A DNA stretch of 49,175 nucleotides from JAGOEF01 sp964511665 (lineage in GTDB: Bacteria; Bacteroidota; Bacteroidia; Bacteroidales; ML635J-15), in the NCBI GenBank assembly GCA_964511665.1, contig CAZEHA010000023.1, positions 1 to 49,175 of the forward strand. The letters run 5' to 3'. A program made the translations under genes and the position numbers. Positions within the stretch are counted from its first letter, which is position 1, and every line of letters begins with the position of its first letter. Positions 33,996 to 42,527 of this stretch are shown in pieces. The notes beneath the pieces are model-generated. The model was not told the origin of the DNA and did no database searches. It was given only the letters and a program-made list of their open reading frames with translations.

Positions 33996-34490
33996 ATGGA
34001 TTTAGTAACTCCCGGATTAGGTCTAGTGGTTTGGATGACTCTGGCATTCCTGATTTTAGTTTTCATTTTGGGCAAATTTGCATGGAAACCCATCATGAAA
34101 GGTATCGATAAACGCAATCAGTCGATAGAAGATGCATTGATGGCTGCCGAAAAGGCAAAAGAAGAAATGGTAAAGCTAAAGGCCGATAACGATCAGATTT
34201 TGGCGCATGCCCGCATCGAAAGAGACGAAATGCTGAAAGAAGCCCGAAGTTTTAGCGAACGCATTATTAGCGACGCAAAAAATCAGGCAAAAGTAGAAAT
34301 CGATAAAATGAAAGAACAGGCCAAGCAAGAAATTGCTCTCGAAAAAGCAGGTGCTCTTAGTCAAATAAAAACACAGGTGGCTGTGATTTCTATTCAAATA
34401 GCAGAAAAACTGCTCCGAAAAAACCTTGACGACACTGTGAAACAAGAAGAACTGATTAACGAAATCATGCAAGATTTTAATTTGAACTGA
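33996..34490 (+). CDS. atpF: F-type ATP synthase subunit b
   Basis: The start at 33996 ('MDLVTPGLGLVVWMTLAFLILVF') places the single transmembrane helix at residues ~7-27, as usual; a start at 33963 would put part of the terminator-like hairpin next to the initiation site. The 164-residue product is the peripheral stalk, with a long charged coiled coil (~35-150). It is 2 bp upstream of atpH. Confidence 0.93.
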   Translation: MDLVTPGLGLVVWMTLAFLILVFILGKFAWKPIMKGIDKRNQSIEDALMAAEKAKEEMVKLKADNDQILAHARIERDEMLKEARSFSERIISDAKNQAKVEIDKMKEQAKQEIALEKAGALSQIKTQVAVISIQIAEKLLRKNLDDTVKQEELINEIMQDFNLN

Positions 34491-34491
34491 T

Positions 34492-35046
34492 ATGAATCAG
34501 AGTAAAATAACAGTTCGATATGCCAGGGCATTATTAAGTTCTGCAAAAGAAGCAGGAGTTCTAAACGATGTATATAACGACATGAACTCTCTGTTTCATG
34601 TGTTTAATCAATCCACCGACTTAAAAGAGGTTTTTGCCAACCCCATCATTAAGCCATCGTTAAAAATAAAAATTATGAAGGAAATAACGGCATCAATGCA
34701 TAAGCTGGTGCAAAGTCTTTCCATTCTTATTATTCAAAACGACAGAGAAGCCTTATATACCGATATTTGCCGCGATTTCATCAGTTTCTACAAAGCCGAA
34801 ATGGGCATTAAAACGGCAAGTTTGTTCACAGTAGCTCCTGTGGGTGAAAAAAACCTGAAATCGATTCGAGATATGCTGGCAGCTCATTTCGACGCTGAAA
34901 TTGAAATGAATCAGATTACAAACGAGAAGTTGATAGGGGGTTTTATTGCACGCATCGACGATGTACAAATTGATGCCAGTGTGAAGTCGGGCCTCGAAAA
35001 ACTAAAACGCGAACTATCATTAGATACATATAAAAGTAAAATATAA
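34492..35046 (+). CDS. atpH: F-type ATP synthase subunit delta
   Basis: The 184-residue OSCP/delta protein joins the peripheral stalk to F1. It has the N-terminal helical domain ('VRYARALLSSAKEAG') and the C-terminal signature 'NEKLIGGFIARIDDVQIDASVKSGLEKLKREL'. Gene order and spacing (1 bp after atpF, 12 bp before atpA) are standard. Confidence 0.95.
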   Translation: MNQSKITVRYARALLSSAKEAGVLNDVYNDMNSLFHVFNQSTDLKEVFANPIIKPSLKIKIMKEITASMHKLVQSLSILIIQNDREALYTDICRDFISFYKAEMGIKTASLFTVAPVGEKNLKSIRDMLAAHFDAEIEMNQITNEKLIGGFIARIDDVQIDASVKSGLEKLKRELSLDTYKSKI

Positions 35047-35058
35047 ACAGAAACTATT

Positions 35059-36642
35059 ATGGCAGATATTAAACCTTCGGAAGTTTCGGCAATTTTGCAA
35101 CGACAATTAGAGGGAATCGAAACCAAGGCTGGCCTCGAGGAAATTGGCACCGTGCTACAGGTTGGCGACGGCATTGCACGTATTTATGGCTTAAGTAAAG
35201 TGCAGGCAAACGAACTTATTGAATTCAGTAATGGAACACAGGGTATTGTTCTGAACCTGGAAGAAGACAATGTGGGAGCCGTGCTACTGGGGCATAGCGA
35301 AGATATTAAAGAAGGCGATACAGTGCGTCGCCTCCGCCGAATTGCTTCAATAAAAGTTGGTGAACCAATGCTTGGCCGTGTGGTGAATACCTTGGGGCAA
35401 CCCCTCGATGGCAAAGGACCCATTGAAGGCGAGCTTTTCGAAATGCCTCTCGAACGTAAGGCGCCGGGTGTGATTTTTCGCCAACCGGTAAACGAACCAC
35501 TGCAAACAGGTCTTAAGGCTATCGATGCCATGACTCCCATTGGCAGGGGTCAGCGCGAGTTGATTATTGGAGACCGTCAGACAGGTAAAACAGCCATCGC
35601 TATCGATACAATCATTAATCAGAAAGAGTTTTACGATAAGGGCGAACCTGTATTTTGTATCTATGTGGCTATTGGGCAAAAAGGTTCTACGGTGGCAAAA
35701 ATTGCCAAAACTCTAGAAGAAACGGGTGCTATGAGCTATACAGTTATTGTGTGTGCCACTGCGTCTGACCCTGCTGCTATGCAGTTTTATGCCCCATTTG
35801 CAGGGGCTTCAATAGGGGAGTATTTTCGCGATACCGGAAGACCTGCTCTCATTATTTACGATGATTTGTCGAAACAGGCAGTTTCTTATCGCGAAGTGTC
35901 GTTGTTGCTGCGTCGGCCTCCGGGACGCGAAGCTTATCCTGGCGATGTTTTCTACCTGCATAGCCGCCTATTAGAAAGAGCTGCTAAAATTATTGAGTCT
36001 GACGATATAGCCAAAACCATGAACGACCTGCCCGAATGCCTGAGAGGTAAGGTTAAAGGCGGAGGCTCGCTTACAGCTCTGCCAATAATAGAAACCCAGG
36101 CCGGCGACGTATCGGCATATATTCCCACCAATGTGATTTCGATTACCGATGGACAGATATTTCTCGAAACAGGATTGTTTAATGCGGGTATCAGACCGGC
36201 TATTAATGTGGGGATTTCGGTTTCGCGTGTGGGTGGAAATGCACAGATTAAGGCCATGAAAAAAGTAGCAGGAACTCTAAAAATCGACCAATCGCAATTC
36301 AGGGAACTTGAAGCATTTGCAAAATTTGGTTCCGACCTCGATGCTACTACACTGTCGATTATCGACAAAGGAAAGAAAAACGTCGAAATTTTAAAGCAAG
36401 ATCAGTATAAGCCCTGTAAGGTAGAAGACCAGATAGCCATTTTATTCTGTGGTACCAATGCATTGTTGAAACCAATACCTCTGCCTAAAGTTCAGGAATT
36501 TGAGAAAGAATTTTTGAGTATGATGCATTTGAAACATCAGGATGTGATGGATCAATTGAAAAAAGGTGTCTTCAACGATGAAATTGCTGCCACTCTGAAA
36601 TCGACGGCTCTCGAAATTGCAGAGTTGTTTAAAACTGAATAA
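35059..36642 (+). CDS. atpA: F-type ATP synthase subunit alpha
   Basis: The 527-residue F1 subunit holds the Walker A 'GDRQTGKT' at 171-178 and the 'SVSRVGGNAQIKAMKK' segment, whose Arg acts in the catalytic site of the neighbouring beta subunit. 'RPALIIYDDLSKQAVSYR' is also intact. It is the non-catalytic partner of AtpD, which is encoded elsewhere. Confidence 0.97.
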   Translation: MADIKPSEVSAILQRQLEGIETKAGLEEIGTVLQVGDGIARIYGLSKVQANELIEFSNGTQGIVLNLEEDNVGAVLLGHSEDIKEGDTVRRLRRIASIKVGEPMLGRVVNTLGQPLDGKGPIEGELFEMPLERKAPGVIFRQPVNEPLQTGLKAIDAMTPIGRGQRELIIGDRQTGKTAIAIDTIINQKEFYDKGEPVFCIYVAIGQKGSTVAKIAKTLEETGAMSYTVIVCATASDPAAMQFYAPFAGASIGEYFRDTGRPALIIYDDLSKQAVSYREVSLLLRRPPGREAYPGDVFYLHSRLLERAAKIIESDDIAKTMNDLPECLRGKVKGGGSLTALPIIETQAGDVSAYIPTNVISITDGQIFLETGLFNAGIRPAINVGISVSRVGGNAQIKAMKKVAGTLKIDQSQFRELEAFAKFGSDLDATTLSIIDKGKKNVEILKQDQYKPCKVEDQIAILFCGTNALLKPIPLPKVQEFEKEFLSMMHLKHQDVMDQLKKGVFNDEIAATLKSTALEIAELFKTE

Positions 36643-36648
36643 CATGTT

Positions 36649-37521
36649 ATGGCCGGATTAAAAGAACTACGCATTAGAATATCATCGGTAAAATCAACCC
36701 GGCAGATTACATCTGCCATGAAGATGGTTGCTGCAGCCAAACTGAAAGGTGCTCAGGACCGTATTACCGGATTGCGTCCCTATGCCGATAATTTGCGAAC
36801 GATAGCCTCGGCACTCAACAACAGTGAAAACGAAAAGTTTATAAGTCCGTTTATGTTGCCCTCAAAATCGAACGAAGTTCTGATTGTTTTGTTTACTTCA
36901 AACAGAGGACTTTGCGGAGGATTCAACAATAATGTACTGAAATATGCTGTAGAATGGGCTGAGAAGAACTATGCTGAAGCAATGGCACAGCATAAAGTTT
37001 CTTTTTATTGTATTGGCAAAAAGGGCGGAGAACTGATTAAAAGACGTGGTTTTCATGTTGAAAGAACTAATTTTGCTGTTTACGACAGTTTAACCTATAA
37101 GGATGTTTGTGTGGTTGCCGCCGACTTGATGAAGTTGTTTATTGAAGGACGATATGGCATTATCGATCTGGCTTTCAATAAGTTTAAAAACGCAGGCGTT
37201 CAGATTCAAACTGTAGAACAATTTTTACCGGTGCCTCCACCTCCCGATCAAAAACTGCCCGAAAATTATATAATTGAACCCGATGTAAAAACTTTGATGG
37301 ATGAAGTGGTTCCGAGAATTGTGCGCATGCACTTTTTTAAAGCACTACTCGATAGTTTTGCAGCCGAACAGGGAGCCAGGATGACAGCGATGCATCAGGC
37401 TACCGACAATGCCACCGAACTTATCAGAGAACTAACCTTGCAATACAATAAAGCCCGTCAGGCTGCTATTACAGCCGAAATTCTCGAAATTACCGGTGGT
37501 GCCGAAGCCCTGAAGTCGTAA
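36649..37521 (+). CDS. atpG: F-type ATP synthase subunit gamma
   Basis: The 290-residue central-stalk protein has the N-terminal 'LKELRIRISSVKSTRQITSAMKMVAAAKL' helix and the C-terminal 'NATELIRELTLQYNKARQAAITAEILEITGGA' helix. These pair as the rotating coiled coil. It is the last gene of the operon here; atpD and atpC do not follow. No clear terminator was seen in the 150-bp gap to the convergent radical SAM gene (37522-37671). Confidence 0.96.
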   Translation: MAGLKELRIRISSVKSTRQITSAMKMVAAAKLKGAQDRITGLRPYADNLRTIASALNNSENEKFISPFMLPSKSNEVLIVLFTSNRGLCGGFNNNVLKYAVEWAEKNYAEAMAQHKVSFYCIGKKGGELIKRRGFHVERTNFAVYDSLTYKDVCVVAADLMKLFIEGRYGIIDLAFNKFKNAGVQIQTVEQFLPVPPPPDQKLPENYIIEPDVKTLMDEVVPRIVRMHFFKALLDSFAAEQGARMTAMHQATDNATELIRELTLQYNKARQAAITAEILEITGGAEALKS

Positions 37522-37671
37522 AAGAAGGCTTTAATCACAGTCATATGACCGGGATTCCAATAAGGCTTGCTAAAAAACAAAAACATACGCATAGCTCCAG
37601 ACTTTAAGTGTTTGTGTAGTGCATAGATTTCTAATGCTTCACTTCATGTTTTTACCATAATTGCCGCACTG

Positions 37672-38997
37672 CTATTTTTGCATGCTACTTGCCAGCCTAT
37701 CGAAAAACCCGGAGCTGTATTTGCCGAACGAGCGACAGTAGAGGTAATAAAACACAGTGGATTTCAAAGAACCTGTCGTAATAAAAGCGGCTGCCATATC
37801 GGAGAAACGCTGACGGAATTGCATATTGTATTCGTAAGCCAATTGCTCGAGTCGTTCGGGCGAAATGTTCTCGTGCTTCACCAAGCTTTTGCCGTAGTGA
37901 TAATGTTTCCAGTCGTCGGGAAAGTTGGTATAGAATAACCTGTTTTCTTCGTGGTACTTCCGAAAAATGCGGGTTGCTGGCAATGGAGTAAGAATAACAC
38001 ATGCACATTCGTCGAGGCCTAGGTTTTTGAAAAAAGCCGCTCTTTCGGCAATGATTTGTTCGGTGTCGCCCTCGATACCAAGCATGAAATTGCCCGAAAC
38101 CATAATTCCGTTTTTATGGCAGGTTTTTATAATACTACGGTAATCGCCAAAAATATTATTCGATTGCCTGAAATTGTTTTTATTCAGTTCCTTGAGCGAT
38201 TGCCCGGTATCTGATTCAAATCCGACAAAAAACATCGCAGCACCGGCTTTAGCAGCCATTTTAACCAATTCTTTGTTGTTGAAAAAATTTACCGAAACAC
38301 CTGTTTGCCATTTTTTGTTTATTTTCTGTTTCAGCATTTCTTCGAACAATTGCATTAAGAACGCATCGTCGTTGCCATAAAAATTGTTATCGACAAAGGT
38401 GAAAAACGGGTTTTTCGATTGTTGCAGTTCCTCAATTATCATGTCGAGGGGCTTACGCACATAGTTTTTGTGCCGAGGCATGTGAATACCGCAAAAAGCA
38501 CAATGGTTGTGGCAGCCCCGCGATGTTTCGATACCATACATGGTATAGTTGTGGCCATAAAACGATATGTCGGGCATCAGAAAACGCGCATTGTCGCCCG
38601 AGTAGTATTTCTTCTGCAGGCGATTGCTCTCAAAATCAGCAATAAGCTCTGTCCACACATTTTCGGCATCGCCCACCACCACGGCATCGGCAAATTGCAC
38701 TGCCTCGTCGGGCATCGATGTTACGTGAGCCCCACCCAGCACCACGCAGCTATTTTTCGCCCGATACATGGCAGCCAGTTCGTAAGCCTTCGATATATTG
38801 AGTGTGTTGGTGGTAATGCCTACCATATCGTAGCGAGCATCAGGTAAGGGCTGAAAGTTTTCGTCGACCACATCGACCTGCCAATGCATGGGCGTAAGGG
38901 CTTTAACAATGGCAAGGGCAATGGGGGGCAAGGCTCTGTAACCATGGTAAAACTGTTGGTTTTTCGGATTAATCAATAATAGTTTATTTTTTACCAT
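37672..38997 (-). CDS. Radical SAM protein with B12-binding-like N-terminal domain
   Basis: The 441-residue protein has a Rossmann-like cobalamin-binding-type domain (~1-130) with 'VVLGGAHVTSMPDEA' and 'VVVGDAENVW'. The His of the DxHxxG cobalamin motif is not seen. The radical SAM barrel (~150-360) has the cluster motif C162xxxC166xxC169 in 'GCHNHCAFC' and 'GFESDTGQSLKELNK'. A C-terminal helical region follows. Related enzymes (class B methylases, HpnJ, tetraether synthase-type) modify lipids, sugars or natural products; the substrate is unknown. It is the last gene of the minus arm, 40 bp after the methylthiotransferase-like gene. Confidence 0.88.
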   Translation of the reverse strand: MVKNKLLLINPKNQQFYHGYRALPPIALAIVKALTPMHWQVDVVDENFQPLPDARYDMVGITTNTLNISKAYELAAMYRAKNSCVVLGGAHVTSMPDEAVQFADAVVVGDAENVWTELIADFESNRLQKKYYSGDNARFLMPDISFYGHNYTMYGIETSRGCHNHCAFCGIHMPRHKNYVRKPLDMIIEELQQSKNPFFTFVDNNFYGNDDAFLMQLFEEMLKQKINKKWQTGVSVNFFNNKELVKMAAKAGAAMFFVGFESDTGQSLKELNKNNFRQSNNIFGDYRSIIKTCHKNGIMVSGNFMLGIEGDTEQIIAERAAFFKNLGLDECACVILTPLPATRIFRKYHEENRLFYTNFPDDWKHYHYGKSLVKHENISPERLEQLAYEYNMQFRQRFSDMAAAFITTGSLKSTVFYYLYCRSFGKYSSGFFDRLASSMQK

Positions 38998-39037
38998 AGT
39001 TTGTTCTCGATATTATGCCCTTAAAACAAGAGTAATA

Positions 39038-40273
39038 CTAGATAATAACGTACAATGTATTATACCTCTTAAGCAGTTCTTCAACAATTTGCACCCGCTC
39101 CTCAATAATATTATGGTCAACTTTAGGAAACATGTTCACCGAATCGCTTACTTCGCTTTCGTAATATTTAAAAATGCAAACAAAGTCGAAGCTATGCCTT
39201 TTAATGAATTGCAATGTTTGTAAAAAATCGTCGTGTGTTTCGCCCGGAAATCCAACAATAAAATTACTCAGAATACGCATTTTGGGGTTGATGTTTCTTA
39301 TTCTGACAATCATTTCAGAAAGTGCTTCGGTTTTGTAGTGTCGCTTCATAAGTTGCAACACATGATTGCTTCCGCTTTGCACCGAGAACAGAATTTCGTG
39401 GAAGCAGTCTTTCGCAATAAAATCGCAAAGCTCGTTTTCATATTTCAACGCCCAGTATGGCGATAAGTCTTGCAAATGCCACTTTACTTTATGTTTCGTA
39501 CTACAGTTGCCCAGCGCATTTAGCAATTCCGGAAATGTTGAGTTTAAATCGATACCCCATGAACCGGTATCATCGGCAAGCAGCATGATATTTGAATGTC
39601 CCTTCGACACCAGAATGCTGTAATCGGCTACGATATCGTTCAGTGGGCGGCTTTTAAGTTTGCCAACAGCCATTCGGATAGCGCAATAGCTACACTTCGA
39701 AACACAACCTTTGCTTATTCTCAGGGTCTTTATTTGCTCGAGCTCGTTTTTGGGTTTGCGAAGATGTATAAAATGCCTCAGATTGCGTTTGAATTGCTGA
39801 AAGCGGCTTTTCGCGAAACCAAACGACTTGATTACATTACCGAAGTTTGCATTTTTTTCGTCGTGCTGCGAATGTTTTTCTTCGGCAAAGCTATTGTGTT
39901 CGTGCGTATCGGAATAGAGGAAACCGGCCTTTGCGAAAACAGTATCTATGGTTTCTATTTCGCTCAAAGGAATCAAAATAACATTATCGTAATTAACCAG
40001 CGAACTTGGGCTCATCGACGGAAGGCATCCCGTAATTATGATTTTCCCGTAACTCAAATCGCAATCATCAATGGCTTTGAGCGATGCTGTAATGGTATTC
40101 TCGTTAAGGCCGCAGGTTACTATCACCTTGTAATAGGCCAAAGCAGCCGATTCAACAATTATAAAGCCGTTGTTGTGAAAAAATTCCATAAGTTTATTGC
40201 TGTCTTGCAACCGCATCAAGCAACCCAATGGCTGAATAAAAACCGTTTTTTCGGTACTATTTTCTTCTTTCAT
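39038..40273 (-). CDS. Methylthiotransferase-family radical SAM protein lacking TRAM domain
   Basis: The start at 40273 is preferred, because upstream starts lie inside the ABC ATPase gene; it overlaps that gene by 17 bp. The 411-residue protein has a UPF0004-type N-terminal domain with the three auxiliary-cluster cysteines C18, C54 and C83 (the 18-54 spacing matches MiaB/RimO). The radical SAM motif is C190xxxC194xxC197 in 'KGCVSKCSYC'. 'FIVGFPGETHDDF' is conserved. It ends where a TRAM RNA-binding domain would begin, and has an extra Lys/His-rich segment of ~60 residues between the domains. MiaB, RimO and MtaB add methylthio groups to tRNA or ribosomal protein S12. Without TRAM and in a glycan-export context, a different target is plausible (inference). 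Confidence 0.82.
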   Translation of the reverse strand: MKEENSTEKTVFIQPLGCLMRLQDSNKLMEFFHNNGFIIVESAALAYYKVIVTCGLNENTITASLKAIDDCDLSYGKIIITGCLPSMSPSSLVNYDNVILIPLSEIETIDTVFAKAGFLYSDTHEHNSFAEEKHSQHDEKNANFGNVIKSFGFAKSRFQQFKRNLRHFIHLRKPKNELEQIKTLRISKGCVSKCSYCAIRMAVGKLKSRPLNDIVADYSILVSKGHSNIMLLADDTGSWGIDLNSTFPELLNALGNCSTKHKVKWHLQDLSPYWALKYENELCDFIAKDCFHEILFSVQSGSNHVLQLMKRHYKTEALSEMIVRIRNINPKMRILSNFIVGFPGETHDDFLQTLQFIKRHSFDFVCIFKYYESEVSDSVNMFPKVDHNIIEERVQIVEELLKRYNTLYVII

Positions 40274-41555
40274 AAATCCATTGCTGTTTGGGCCGTAACG
40301 GACCCAGAAACTTTTGTATATTGGTGTAGTATTGCTTTTGATGATTCCCAATGAACAAATTTATTTTCATTCGTAATAAGTGGGTATCGTAGCAAACAAC
40401 GTCTTTGTTATTTCGGGTAACCGAATAACCAATATTTAAGATGGTTTCGTTAAAAAAATCTTCGTCGAAAAGCACACTTGCAATATAATCTCCTTTTTCT
40501 GTTTTTTCTTCGATATTAATGTTTGATGTTATGGTTTGAGCCGAAAGAATAAACTGTTGCATATTCGAAATTATAATTGAGATATCGAAAAAGTCGGTGT
40601 CGGTAAATTTTTCGAACTCCACACACACACGAAACGACTGATTGGTAAAGAAATCAGTGTCGTTTTTGTTCGACTCGTTAACAATATATACTTTTTTAAT
40701 TCTGATAGTCTGGTCGCCCGGTTGCAAATGTTCGCTGCTAAAATCTTTTTCGAGAATATTTATTTTTTCGGGAACTCTATCACCTGTAATGTCGTTGTTA
40801 CCTGAAGGTTGTATAGAGTCTTCGAAGTATTTTTTTATCAGATTATGACTTCCCTGCTCCACCAGTTGCCCATGTTCAAGAAAAATTACATGTTGGCATA
40901 TCGCGGCAATCTCGTTCAAATTGTGGCTTACGATAATAATAGTCTTTAATTCGTTGTGAAGCGACTTTATTTTTTGTAGGCATTTCATTTGAAACGACAA
41001 ATCGCCTACGCTCAACACCTCATCGAACAGTAGAATGTCGGCATCGATATTGGTAACCACCGAAAAGGCCAAACGCAAATACATTCCACTTGAATAATGT
41101 TTTACAGGAGTATTGATAAATTTTTGCACACCGGCAAATTCAACAATATCGTTGAATCTTTCATCAATTTTTCGTGTATCGATACCCAACATGGTTCCGC
41201 TCAAATACACATTTTCGCGGCCGCTAAGTTCGGGGTGAAATCCCATACCTATTTCGAGCACCGAGGCAATGCTGCCGTTAATCTCTATTCTTCCGCTGCT
41301 GGGCACTGTTACCCTGCTTAAAATTTTGAGTAATGTGCTTTTTCCTGCCCCGTTGCGCCCAATAATGCCCAGCACCTGACCTTTTCTCACTTCGAAACTC
41401 ACATTATCGAGTGCATAGATGGTTTTGGTGTCGGTTTTGTTTTTTCCAAAAAAATTGCGCAAGCCTTCACCTAAACTTATGGGTTCGCTGCTACCCGATA
41501 TAGAATACTTTTTACTCAGGTTGCTAACTTTTATGGCAATTTCGCTATGCATCAA
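40257..41555 (-). CDS. ABC exporter ATPase, Wzt/TagH type, with C-terminal extension
   Basis: The 432-residue protein has an ATPase domain with Walker A 'GRNGAGKST' (66-74), signature 'YSSGM' (154-158) and Walker B 'ILLFDE' (174-179). The 'SGRENVYLSG' and 'LSVGDLSFQMKC' segments are typical of polysaccharide exporters (Wzt, TagH, RfbE). A C-terminal beta-rich domain (~280-405) follows a linker. In Wzt such a domain recognises the capped end of the O-antigen, so substrate selection is plausible here. The permease gene lies upstream with a 4-bp overlap. Confidence 0.93.
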   Translation of the reverse strand: MMHSEIAIKVSNLSKKYSISGSSEPISLGEGLRNFFGKNKTDTKTIYALDNVSFEVRKGQVLGIIGRNGAGKSTLLKILSRVTVPSSGRIEINGSIASVLEIGMGFHPELSGRENVYLSGTMLGIDTRKIDERFNDIVEFAGVQKFINTPVKHYSSGMYLRLAFSVVTNIDADILLFDEVLSVGDLSFQMKCLQKIKSLHNELKTIIIVSHNLNEIAAICQHVIFLEHGQLVEQGSHNLIKKYFEDSIQPSGNNDITGDRVPEKINILEKDFSSEHLQPGDQTIRIKKVYIVNESNKNDTDFFTNQSFRVCVEFEKFTDTDFFDISIIISNMQQFILSAQTITSNINIEEKTEKGDYIASVLFDEDFFNETILNIGYSVTRNNKDVVCYDTHLLRMKINLFIGNHQKQYYTNIQKFLGPLRPKQQWIYERRK

Positions 41556-42373
41556 ATCAGGTCGGCTATAGTATTTTCAACTTTTCTAAAATAAAACAAT
41601 CCTGCAACCAACAGTATTACCACAGGTATAAATCCGTACAAATATCGCACATCGAGCGATACGCCCGACAAACAAAACCTGTATAATTCTATTACACCGG
41701 CCATCGGATTCATAAATATCAGGCTATGATATTGTTCCGGAATCATAGTGTGAGGGAAAAACACAGGTGTAACAAAAATTCCGAATGCTGCCAAAAACGG
41801 AATAATCAAAAATGCATCGCGGTAGCGTATGGTAAGAGCACTCAACCAAATAGCAATGCTAAGCCCGGTAATAATATTCAAAAATACCGGCAAGGGCAAC
41901 AATAGAAGTTTCCAGCTCAGAGGGTACCCATACAAAACACAGATACAAAAGAACACAATCAACCAAACCAGCACATCGAAAAGGCCAACCATAGCCCTAT
42001 AGAACGGCAGCACCAACTTGGGGAAATATACTTTTTTAATGATATGTTGAGAGCTCACCAATGCATTGCCCGAATTGTTCAGAATAAACGAGAAGTAATA
42101 CCACGCCATTAAGCCCGGAAATGCATAGATAAGATAAGGTATTCCCCCGGTTTCGAATTTCAACAGAATGCCAAAGAAAAGGTTAATAACAAAAGCCGCA
42201 GTAATAGCCTGAACAAAACTCCATATCATGCCAAATTTGGTTTGAATATACTGAAGCTTAATATCTCTAAGTGTAAATAGTTTTATTAAACTTCTATAAT
42301 TCCAAATCTTTTTTAGTTCGAGCCTTACCCAATTACTACCATTATTTTCTATGATGATTTTATTACTGTCCAT
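41552..42373 (-). CDS. ABC-2 exporter permease, Wzm/TagG type
   Basis: The start at 42373 is chosen because a -7 box sits at 42391-42398, inside the longer version that would begin at 42427. The 273-residue protein has about six transmembrane helices and an N-terminal amphipathic segment ending in 'RDIKLQYIQTKFGMIW', a hallmark of ABC-2 polysaccharide permeases. With the Wzt-type ATPase it would move a lipid-linked glycan across the inner membrane. Confidence 0.92.
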   Translation of the reverse strand: MDSNKIIIENNGSNWVRLELKKIWNYRSLIKLFTLRDIKLQYIQTKFGMIWSFVQAITAAFVINLFFGILLKFETGGIPYLIYAFPGLMAWYYFSFILNNSGNALVSSQHIIKKVYFPKLVLPFYRAMVGLFDVLVWLIVFFCICVLYGYPLSWKLLLLPLPVFLNIITGLSIAIWLSALTIRYRDAFLIIPFLAAFGIFVTPVFFPHTMIPEQYHSLIFMNPMAGVIELYRFCLSGVSLDVRYLYGFIPVVILLVAGLFYFRKVENTIADLI

Positions 42374-42390
42374 TTTCTTTGTAAAAGGTT

Positions 42391-42398
42391 CAAATATA
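42391..42398 (-). promoter_or_regulatory. -7 box for the wzm-like operon
   Basis: On the minus strand this reads TATATTTG, 18 bp before the 42373 start codon. It implies that the permease-ATPase-methylthiotransferase-radical SAM genes form one operon with a very short leader. Confidence 0.55.
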
Positions 42399-42495
42399 GC
42401 AAGAAAACTAAAACCATTCGCAGGCAAAGCAAAACTTCGTATCGGCTACAAATAACGAAAGAACTTTTTGGATATGGATATATCGCATTAAGCAC

Positions 42496-42503
42496 TACTT
42501 TTG
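42496..42503 (+). promoter_or_regulatory. -7 box for the plus arm of the divergent cluster
   Basis: TACTTTTG (TAnnTTTG) points toward the membrane protein gene. Transcription would start near 42510, so the start codon is likely at 42519 or 42528. The two arms are therefore driven back to back from about 100 bp. Confidence 0.5.
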
Positions 42504-42527
42504 TGTGTAGGCATTAATATGCAAAAC

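Noticed and set aside
37522..37671. Gene or terminator between atpG and the convergent radical SAM gene
   Set aside because: No coding frame of useful length and no strong hairpin with a T tract was found.
39038..40273. Simple annotation as MiaB or RimO
   Set aside because: The protein lacks the TRAM domain, has an inter-domain insert and sits in an export operon, so the tRNA or S12 target cannot be assumed.
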